Shown here: positions 42,983-54,900 of the stretch, piece by piece
Position numbering within the stretch: position 1 is the first letter of the stretch
Layout: every line of letters starts with the position of its first letter
Assembly (NCBI RefSeq): GCF_964340395.1
Contig: NC_135556.1
Span: 23,363,723 to 23,427,722 of the forward strand
Direction: 5' to 3'
DNA length: 64,000 nucleotides
Origin: Glandiceps talaboti
Lineage: Eukaryota; Hemichordata; Enteropneusta; Spengelidae
The notes under the pieces: model-generated
Databases searched by the model: none
Seen by the model: the letters and a program-made list of their open reading frames with translations, nothing else
What the model was told of the DNA's origin: nothing
Position numbers and translations under genes: made by a program

Positions 42983-45900
42983 TGGAACTCGGAGTTGCCT
43001 TGTTTGCTAATGTATACACAACAGAGCAAAAAACTTGCCTTGAAAGGTAACTAATTTTCAAAATTATAAACAACCTGTTATCATCAAATCTTAGGTTAAT
43101 TGACTTCCAACGCAGTGAAGGATAATGTAATTTTTCATATTCATTTTTAGACTGATATACTTTATAGTTCCAAATCTACACTGCAAATTTAGCTGCAGAC
43201 ATCAAGTAGAATACATGTATGTCATGCTGAACTTTGTAATGAAGCACTGAATAACAATATAACATTAATTGGCATAACTAATGACATCTAAACAGCCACT
43301 TTCTAGAGGTCAAAGTTCAACACTTTGGTTGATGGACACAAGGGAAATACGCAAGTCATATCAAATTAAATACTGAAAATTGTGTTATGTTTATGTGACA
43401 CATCATTTATTTCCAATACAGCATCAACTAATAGGAAGTGATATGTTCCATACACAGTATTAATGTGTTTCTCCCATCATTACAGTTGTTTTTAGGGAGT
43501 GTCAATATCAGACAGATTCTCATACCTCTGTTTTTCTATAAATTTGTAGAAGCACAACAAATCCCTAAATCAATGCTCCTATCAAAATTTTAACATACTC
43601 TGTGATAAATTTCTATTCATCAATATGCAAAGGAAAAGAGACACGTTAATATTTTCTAATTTAAGAATTATTCTTAGCAATTCTTTTTTCAAATTTTTTC
43701 TTTTCTAATTTGTTGAACATTTTGGTCAAATGATGAAAGGTACCTTTCCCTACAGATCTCTTCACTGAATGATGCATGATATACATCATTGATGTACCTG
43801 TCATGAAATCTCTCCCAGGTTGTGTGCAAACACACAAATACCATGTCATTACTTTCTACAAAGACACCTGATTAAACATAAGCCTCACTCAACAGTGTCA
43901 TCCTTAATATTGAATACATTTTCACAATTCAGACTGTATTGAAACCCCCCTTGTAGAAGTAAACTACTAAAATACTTGGGTATAGAGACTGAAGAACAGT
44001 TGGTCAAATTACTAATTGTCGTTTTCTATGTGAGTTCACTTTGTAATGCAAGCAATTTGAAGGAGACTGTCATAGTAGTAGGGTTAAGGATATTAGAGTG
44101 CTGGGTTTTATGACATTGTTACTGGTTTTTTTCTAGTGTGTATTAAATTGCAATTGTTCAGAAAATGACCCAGTGTTCTGTAGATGTGCAAATCCTTTGC
44201 AAAAGCAACAATTTGTGTTTGTGTGTATGTGGGTTCAAATATTGGATTCTATCAAGCTTTTTCTCAAATAACACAAAAACATGTGAATTACTGGGTAGTC
44301 AACAATCTCGCTACTTTCTACAGTAACACTCAGGTTGGCAGACATTTTGAATTCGTAATATGAATAATAATATAAAACAAATTCATTAAATTCAGTTTCC
44401 AGACAAATTAGCATTTTTTGATGCATTCTTAATAATTGATAAGTTTGATTTGCAGTGTTCTTAGGCAAAATGAAAACAATTTTAAAAGTTTCTTTTATGA
44501 TATATATGACTTTATTCAAATATGAATATTTCTAAAACAAAAATGTTTGGTTCCTCACCTTGAGCTGGTAAAGATTCAATCTTCTCCATTTCTCGTTTCT
44601 GTATGGTGGGACGTGCTGACTGTGGAATGTGGGTGGTGTGAGGATGCACCACCTGTCCTTGTGTTACCATGGAAATGGAGTTGGTTTTCCTCCTCTCTGT
44701 CATCACTTTGGAACAGATTTCATGCAGGGCATTAGCAATGGCCTTAGCTGGGATGTCACATCGAAACACGTGACACTTAAACTTTTTGCTACACTTATCC
44801 TTAGCAACATAGGCAAAATCCCTGAAATGGTCAAATACAGGAGAAAAACATTAGAAATGATACAAAAATAATAATAATGATGATGATGTAGATACATAAA
44901 AGATGTACAGAACAGATTCCTCCTTCGGAGTATCTAAAAATGAGTACGCGAATTCACATACTCAAGTTTGTTAGTTATTTTACACAGTGATACCCCAAAC
45001 TTCTGTTTGAATATTGAGGAAACTAATTGTAAATAACGTTTACAGGACAGAGTACCCTTCCCGTCCAAAACCCCTTTGGCAGTTGTGGAAAACTACATCT
45101 ATTGTAAATGTTATCACCTCATAGCCATGTTGACACAATAACATATGTAGTTTTAGTATGGGTTGTAAAAACACTAACCCAAGTAGTCCATCAATTAGCT
45201 ATGTTTTAACCACAAAGACCACAAAACACAAGATAACTAGTTTATCTTACCGTAATAAATTGACACTTTAACAATATTATGTAAAAAGATAGTATTTGTA
45301 AATGCATGCAAACATCAACACAGTAACAAAATATACAAAAAACTAATATCATGACTGATTGCCCAGGAATATACAAAAGAAATAATATTTTTTACTTAAC
45401 ACCTATTTTTCCAACGGACATGGCTGTACTCAAAGTTGACAACAAACAATAATAGACTTTGATATTTACAACTGTTACAACACTTTTTTGTTTTCGTTCA
45501 TTTTATGTTTCCTAGTAAAAACCCTTCAAAATGTTCATGTTCTATTTAGAGATTTAGACAACAATGCTGAAGATGTTCAACTTTTGGAAATTAATGTTAT
45601 GAGAAATTCCATTTTTGTCTAATATAAAAGATGTTTCAAAAGATGAGGACAGATTTGTTAGGTACATAATAAATATGAAATTTCAAATTATTAAAATGTA
45701 GCTTCCAAAGGCATAATTGCTTATTACTGAAATGAAAGTGAAGGATCTCCACAAAGAGTTCACAAGATTCTAAGGCATCCTTTTGTGTGATTGTTCACTA
45801 GAAAACATTGAACAGGTGAAAAATTGAACACGGTAACCCAAAGTCATTTTAATTTCATTGAATTTCCATCCTGTCATTTATTTGGTTCATGAAATTAAAA

Positions 45901-48900
45901 AGAAAAATGTATATATCGCGGTGAAATTCCATAAAAGTCTGTCAAGGGGAACTAACAGCTGAGAGACGCTGACCTCACTCAGGTAAAACACAATCTATGA
46001 ACTCAAAACTCGTACATTGACATTTACACAGCCACACCTTCTTAACTTGTATTGCAGAAAATAGGGAAAATGTTGTAATTGCATTTCGGGAGCATAAAAG
46101 AGCCCATGATGAACTTCTACATGCCAGAGTTTCAAATGGTCATTACTGTAATAGGGCCGAGATAAAAAGCAGAAACTACAGTCTCCACTCTTCAGCATGT
46201 ACATTTGTACCATCTAAACTACTATATTGAATAGTCAGTGTGCTACTACACAACTATTTCACTAACACTTTAACGAGAGAAAACACACTGCAAGTGGGCG
46301 TGCAGAGTGTTTTTACATGAGTAGTCATTGTGAAATAGTCTTTCCATTTGCTCTAAATGACATAATATGATCACAGACCTGTCTGTTGTTTGTATTGTAA
46401 CTTGTTACTCAACACACGGAAATCTCTCGGTTTTAAAGGGATTGGAATTTCAAGCAGGAAAATTATGGAAATTACATTAGTCCATTTGATCAACAGTGAT
46501 GGTATGTGTGGGAGGGATTTTAGATTGTCTGGGTATAAAAACTGTCTAATAGCAAACAAATGTCAACAATTTTGACATTGACATTTCCATGCATGGGTTA
46601 AAGCTGTATTATGTATATAGTATATGATAGATATGGGTTTCTACTGACCCCCTAAGATATGTATGTAAGAAGTGTACAACAGTGACTGTTTAATAACATA
46701 TCATGTAGGAATGAATAAATTACAATTTGTATTTTATTTTTGAAAAATGTAGTGATTTTGCACTATATACCTTCATGAAAACAGACATAAAACATGATTA
46801 CTATGTGACCTAGTCATATATAGTCAAACTGCATGATTTTTCCAAATTTGGAACAACTTTCCTCTAAGCTTAATGTTGTAAACTGTATTCCTTTATCATA
46901 TGACAACAGTATGTCATTTTTGTTTCTATGGGGTGAGGTTGGAAGTCTGGGTTGGCAGGGGGGGGGGGGGGCAGGTGTTTGACATTAATAACTTTATATA
47001 AAAAGAAACAGAAAAATACAGCACAGCTGGACACTGCTGTTGGAATACATTTCATTTGTTTAAACTGGAATGTCCATGGGCAGTTTGCTATCAATATCTG
47101 TTATTCTCAACCCCTGAATGCTGACAAGTTACTCTTGTTAATTTCCTGGATGATGCAGTCATAGCTTTTCTAGTAATCACTCTGTCTGTGAACTTAATTA
47201 GGTAGTGTCTGTCTCCATTCTTTTACGTCACCCCTATATCATGGATTATCCAGCCAGGCAAATACACACTGACCCATGTCAAGTATTTTTAGACTAGAGA
47301 CTCAGAAAACATGCAAGAACTTGACAGTGTTTTTTTAGCATTATCAAGACAGGTATGTTTTAAAATAAATCCAGGAAGTCAGGGAGAGAAGTAGAGTCCT
47401 CTTTCTAAACCAACCTCATTGCATTGTATTACAGTGCCCACATACTAGGACACAGGACGTAAATTTTAAAAGATGCATATCACACTACATGCTAGATAAG
47501 ACTCTAATTAAATGAAAACATCGGCAGTAGCACAGTACATTTCCACTGATTGTTCATTACGGCGTAAGCATTTCAATTTCCTTTCCACTAAACCACTCTA
47601 GCATATCAAAGTTGTCAAATAATAAACTTCTTTTGAACAGAAAAAAATAATTTTACAGTAAAGTTGGCTTAAAAATGAAGATTATGGATGCCTACATAGA
47701 TCTGACTAAAAGGGGTTCAATTTGAAATGAAATCACAATGAAGTACCCTGAGGTGATGTAACCATTTTATCAATATACTAAAGATGATCAAGTCACCGCT
47801 GCAGGTGGACTTTCCTGTTATCTTTCATACCTCCAGGCTTTGTCGAGTCGTAACCAAGGTGGATACTAATTCTAACTCCTCAAATTTTATGATGTACATT
47901 TTACCTACCATGGTTTGCTTCTCTGTTACTTGCAAAGCTCGGCACGTACTTCAAATCTATGACTGAGCTAATGTGTCATTTTACCACAAAAAATAATATA
48001 TACCTGTACTGTTTTTTTCACCATATTTCTATCTCTGACAATGATGGAATATTTAAAGAGGATGTCTAACCTTTGACCTCAAATGAACTTTGACCTGAAA
48101 CATCTGAAATGCTAATAAACCTTAATTTAGTTCCTTGATGACTTTTCAAAAGATACATTCAAGTCTACAAAGCTAGTTGTTAGCATTCCATATTAATAAT
48201 TTTCCCATGATTTTAAACTATTGCAATTAGCTGTGATGTCAAAAATATGAAAATGACACCCATGAATCTAACATACCTATAAATCATCCAGGTAACAGCT
48301 TATATGTACATTTCATGAATAATTGCAACAAAATTCTCAAAAATATCCCAATGCAGCATACTTATTTAACAACCAGGCAACAACTATCATGTTTCATAAA
48401 TAAAAGATATGAAATTTTGCAAAATATTCCCTAGATGCTGTCAATAAATTAATTTGTGTGTATCAGTCAGGATGTAGGTAATTTGCACCTTTGCTACTGG
48501 GAGAAAACTAGTATGATAGATGCCTAGACATGTCATAAGGCCACCTAAGTTATTGCTACTTCATCATAATCATGTACATTTTGTATGTGAATAGCCAATG
48601 ACATTGATTGATTGGCTAGAGTGTGTACAAATACTAACAGACATGGGGAATAACACTGAATTGTGTCTGCACTGAAGTTATCTTGATTGTAATATGGGAA
48701 AGTTTTATCTTTTCACTATAGACACAGAGTTTTTGTAACACCATGAATAGGTTTTACGCTTTAGATTTCTGTTCCTATTCAGAGGAAAAAAATAGTGATT
48801 ACTCAAATGGAACTGAAATTCTGTCAATGATTTTCTTCTCAATACATGATATATCCCTTTCTTTGATACTATAGTGTCTGGGGTTCCAAAGCAAAAATTT

Positions 48901-51900
48901 CAGAACAAATTCAACAAATGCAAAAATTCAGAATGAAAATTTAATATATCTGAATGTTTGTTATCTGTTTAGGCTTTCAGTCACACACAAAATATTTCTG
49001 AATATCTGTAAATCCCAGAAAGTATTTTCACACAAAAAAATCTACAATACTAAAAAGATCCAATTTTTTCAAACATTCATAGTTCGACTACTTTACTACA
49101 GATATCAGGGGAATAAAATAATTCAGTGTTTGGATGCTCTCTGATTTCCAAATTGTGTGTTGAATTAAATTCTGTTTTTCCTTTCCTTTTCTATATAATG
49201 TAAAGAATATCCTAGTTCTGGGAGTAATTGCCTAGAAACTCATGGAAGGTAGCTTTGTTATGGCAAATGGTTTCCAACTGGGTAGACAACGAGACCACTA
49301 ATACTGCTGTCTGGTGATAGATTGCCATCATACAAAGTTCAGGAATTATCCAAGCAGCAGGATAAATCTAACCCTCTATGATGACGTCTGTGCGTTGATT
49401 CAGATGAATGAAGTTGCCCTCACACCATGCTCTTTAGCGAAATCACCAAAACCGCAGGTGAAAAACAGAAGCTTTTTGATGGATTGATCAGTCACTGAGG
49501 ATGTCAACTACAGACATTGGCTGGTATATATCATATGATTGTCGGCACCTGCATAGAGCAAGATAGCTACATCTATATTTCTTGACTCTCTCTGGGTGAC
49601 CAGAGTTATGTACTGTAGAAATCGCAGCAAGGAAGTACACTGATATTTCTACAAGCTCTCTAGGTGGTTTCAGTTTAGTCATATGGATATTATGGCATGG
49701 AAACATCATGATTTATGGGACCTCAGTTTCCTCATTAAATTCATCAAACCTATGTTTATTTTTCTCTGGATACCATTATATGTATATTGTACAAGTGAAG
49801 AAATGTTCATTTTTTGTAACATATTTTGAACGACCTAAAATCCTGATTTTCATCACAATGTATGAGAAATGAAAGACATTAATGGTGTCAAGATATAAGC
49901 CACTTGGCACTGGTCAATGTTCATAGACATTAATATTAATTCAGTAATTGAGTGCCTCTCTACTAAATGTAGGCTTTTCAAATAACAACACCTTCATTTC
50001 CGACACCTTGGTTTCTGGCTTTCTATGAGTATTGTACATACTTTGAGAGCCAGACACCGTGTCACCACTCTAAAGCATTACCTTCCATCAAATAGCCCAT
50101 GAAATGATACATAAAATCTAATCAGAGATGGCCGCACCCACACCTGAGATGGCTTTAAAAAAAGGTGATAAATTACAGTATAGAAGCCTCCCCAAGCCAG
50201 ACATTGAGTTGAGGGTCAATACATCATTTCATAACATCATATCTGCATTACCTATCTTTAATTGTACCTAAACTCTTACTAATTCATGACAAACATACTG
50301 TGACAGCCAGCTGTAATGGCTAAGAAGAATGAACTTATCAGTAAAGAAACACACAATGATGCTGGCATCACAAATCTTTCTCCTTTGACTTGAACCTGTG
50401 TACACACATTGTAAAGCAAAATCTATTTGAATGTTTCTATTCATTCTATAATTTTACGCCCTGCAGTGAATAACAGTTCCACGATTTGTACATAAACGGA
50501 TCTGTCTATGTAGCACATTCAAAAAACCCATATTGACATTAAAGTATTTTGTCTCCTGCCGTCTGTTTGACGACTTTACGAGTATTAAAGTAGAATTGAT
50601 TTGCAGTCAGTGATGCAGAGTTTTGTCTGGTTGTATGACAATTGTCATGGTAACAGACATGATGTGTAGAACTAACAGCAAATCTCAAATCAATTGCAGT
50701 CCACTGTAGAGTAAGTTCACACAGTAAGATGCAATTTAGAAGTTTTAAAAAAAAAATACTTTTCCTGGGCAACTAGTCAGGCATAAAAACAGACACACAC
50801 TGAACATACTATGCAAGTTCACCACAACAAATGACTAGTAGATGAAATTTCATTCCAGTCAAATTGAAAAAAGTAACATGATAAAATGATTGAGATATAA
50901 ATGAGAACATGGATAGACAATTATTGACAATGTGAAAGATTACCTTTCCCTGTGTTGTAAAAGTTAGCAAAGAGTGAAACAGAAGGAGAAAGAAACATGA
51001 ACAATGTTAGCATTAAAAGTGACAAGTGTGTGACTGTGTGATGGGTGTGTTTGCAGTTACTGTACCACACTAAAATGACAGAGGGGGAGAACACAGGTTA
51101 TCACATTAACATCTACACATGTTCATCAGTGTTTTTGATAAGGTGTCAATAAATCAAATGTATACTGAAGTTTCCTGCCAAAAGTAAAGTACAAAGTATG
51201 GAGAGTTATACAATTTTTAGTTGAAATTCAACTGTGTTGGTAAACCATGATATCAAAATCAAGTTTTGTCTCAAAGACTGAAGCGTGCAGTCGAACATTT
51301 CAGGAACAATTTTCAAGTATGTGTTTGGAACAAACTTTGATTCACTACAATATTTAGTGGAGTAGCCAACCCCTCAACTCTTTAATGACAGAATATGATA
51401 ACCTTATCAAAAACACTGATACATACAAATGCTGAGATTCTACAAAACAAAAACTAGCCTAACAACAACAATGTCCGTCTTTCAAATTAGTAACACTATG
51501 TTCTCTGTTTCATGTTGTTATGTATGATGTGTGACCTAATACAATCATGCCTAAATTATACAGCAATAAGTCCTGATTACATGAAGTGCTCGCTCACTGT
51601 TAACTTAAAACATATTCGACAAAATTGTGTTTGGGTATTATCTAAATGTTTATACTATTTTTAAGCTCACAAAAACTTTTATAACTTTTATGTACTATAA
51701 GTAAATGGCTTGACTTCTCTCTCTCAAAAATGAGAATCATTTCCAAACATTTTGTCCTCATAATGGAGAACCAAGAAGGAAATTCTTCCTAGATGGTTGT
51801 ATGAAAACCCTTCATATGATAAATTTGTCTAAATATCAAGCTCACAAAATGTCACAAAGTTAAATGAACTAGCATGTTTCAGTTTAATATCATGCTTTCA

Positions 51901-54900
51901 AAATGAGAATCTAAGTTTCATACAGTACTTCCATTATCTTTTCTGAACTATACATTTTATGTTGCATAAGCTCTTTAGGCCTGTAGTCTTTTTTAGTAAC
52001 ACTTACAGCTCACAAAAAGTGTAGACCACAAGTAAATATTTTACATATCACTTTGTCTTCTGAAACTAAACTGAAAACTGCTTGTACTTTATGCATCAAG
52101 ATTAGTCCAAGGATATCACTCTTTCCATTCATGTGAACTCCATGTAATTCTCTCACTTTAATCAGAGTATAATATATTTATTTTAGATTTAATAATTTTC
52201 CTCTATCTTTGGCCCAGAATTCTAACCTATCAAATTCTAACTTCAGAATAAAGTCTTAGTACAAGGGAGCTTATGTCAATTATTCCAGACTTGATGAATT
52301 ATTCATATCCTGAATACATCAGCCAATCAGATAACTTTGTAAATGCCATATTTGGAATGTTACAAATATGAATATTCAAATTAGAATTAGTGACCAATTA
52401 GGCACTGCTAGAATTTCCTTATTTGGAGTGCTTGAAACTAGACTTGTTAATTATTCATAGACTTACATTAAATAATCAAGAGAAGGGAGTGCTGTTTGCA
52501 CACATACATTATTCATGACTTACCTAGAAAAATGTCTTGTGCCCTAATTCTCTGGACAGTTTTCATTTTTAGATCGTTTTAACTGAGAAGTTGTTTAATG
52601 TTAGATGCTTTACACTACATTTAAGCAGACCATTAGGTTGTACTAAACCTAGAGACACTTTTAGCTTTGTAAATTGGTGCTAAAATTGAGGAAATAAACT
52701 TCTTCATAGTGTTATATATATGTGTATGGACGCTATTTATCACCCAACCACAACAACTACTACAAGCTTTTAAAACATCTATTGAGATTTAAGTTTAATA
52801 AGTCACTTCACTTAGTATCGATGGAATGGTTTCATTTTTATTTTTCATACAGACTGTATTTTGTATAGTGTGAATGTTATCCCAAATCCCAGACTACCAT
52901 GTGTAATAAAGAATGCACTTTGTGTGCAATTCTCAAGTGTAGATAACTTGTTTTGAGTACTGGCCTTCAGGATTCAGGATCTAGGAGGTTGTCTGCAGAG
53001 ACACAGACTGGGCATGAACAGAACATGACCTGTAGGAGAAACCATTCCAGACATCTACTTTGTCTAGGACTTCTATAGCTAGTCCATCCTACAATCATTC
53101 CCCACTAAATATTTGTAAAATTTAAGTTCTTTTTTAATAATAAGGTTTAGAACAAATTCTTACCACAACCTTGTTGTAAGTTTTATCACTCATTTGAAGT
53201 ATAAATTTGACAGTCAACATTTTATTTTTAAATTTACTTTTTTTTTTTTAATTTATTGCTACATATTCCTTAACGTAAAGTGTATCTGCCGCTTTACTAT
53301 CGTACTCTGATCCTTTTTAATACCATACGTAATATTTCATCATTTTTCATCATCTGTAATGATTTGTGATAATTTATTCTGGAGTATTAAAAGTGTGAGT
53401 CATGTTATTGACTGTTCACAAGTTGATAAATACATTTCTATACATGAAATAACATGAAATGACAATTAATTTATATTTCATCATAAATTCACATAATTTC
53501 TGTACTAGATAGATTGGAAACCATTTTGAAAGGACATTAACTCATCTTAAAGAAAGAGACTCTGGAATGCACATCAATTTAGAAACAATGCCTACACATT
53601 GATCAAATTTGAACCTGTCTCAAACATATGCCTCAAACTTTCTCTTGGTTACCGCTGTTTTTTTATTACATTTTTATGTCAGTGTGCCCTCAACGAGAAA
53701 CTTGTATAAATTGTCTATCAAAAGACACAGATGTGACTACTTTGTGTTTTAATCAACTTGGCATCAGATGATAGAATTGACTAGATTTAGTACATCAAGA
53801 CCCAGACAATACCAATGTGCCCTGACTACATAATAACTCATCCTACAAATAGCATGAATTCCCTCATTTATTCCCTTCTTCATTATAAGACCTATTCCCA
53901 GTCTGACTGGAATGTTAATTTCCCAGATAATGCAAGCTTAGATTGCAGAGCTGTGGGCATGCCTGCAGGACATTTCCATATATCTCCAATGTTATGTAAC
54001 TGTCTTATCAATGACATCTGGATCAAACATTCACGTTTCTCTCTCCAATTATTATCACAAACTAATATACTAACTTCTGTGAAGCTGATAGAGGTTGCAG
54101 TATTTGATACCCTGCTTTCAACATTAGTTTTTTCTTTGGACTTCTTTTCAAAACTGACAAATCTTAGAATTGATATCAGTTGATATCAGTTGCAGTGTTT
54201 CTTTTTACATATTTTGTTACAATATCACAGTGGTTATTAAAGATTATTGCTGTTTTAATCTTTTTCTTCGCAATTTTAAAATTGTCTAAATTTGATCATT
54301 TTGACTACGACATCAGTTACTTTGTCTACAAATTCGATTCTGTTTCTATTTCTGACACTTTTATCATTTTGGTTACCAGAGGTTGGATTTTATACACCTA
54401 ACTGAATATTTATTTTGAGTTTTTAAATTCATATTTAATCGCTTTGTCATTTTGGCTTGCTTTATTATAAAGAATGGTCAGATTTTTGCCATATTGTCTT
54501 TTAATATATAGTCATTTTTCTCATGTATGAAACCTCTTTCATTTTCTCTATTTTCTGGTTTATTTTTTAGACTTCTGAATGTACTAGACTAAGTAGTCAT
54601 TGTCATTTTAGGTCAGAAACCTTTATCATTCTCACTATTTGATTAAAAGTAGTTGACTTTTCTACAACATTGACTTTTCCCATCACAATTTCAGGTCAGA
54701 AACCAATGATATAACATAACTAATGGTGGGTATATTGACAGCTGTTAGATTTTATAGCTTAACATGGTATTTGTTCCTTGCAAACTCATCTCATGGAGAG
54801 TGTTGTTCCTACACAATTATAGACAGAATCATCTAATAGAGAGTTGTTTCTACATAATTACAGACAGAGTCTATTTATCCTGTCTGGATATGACAAGTGG

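Larger units (their letters stand above)
39367..44558 (-). other. APBB intron (5.2 kb)
   Basis: No exon needed by phase. Holds the degenerate TGACCTTT-rich satellite (40250-40720) with DR1 sites, a (TTA)n-tailed SINE-like fragment near 42011-42085 and a short (CAGA)n tract. Confidence 0.75.

Noticed and set aside
53815-54401. 122- and 73-codon plus-strand frames
   Set aside because: AT-rich intron sequence of APBB, hydrophobic by composition; no splice context, start context or family resemblance.
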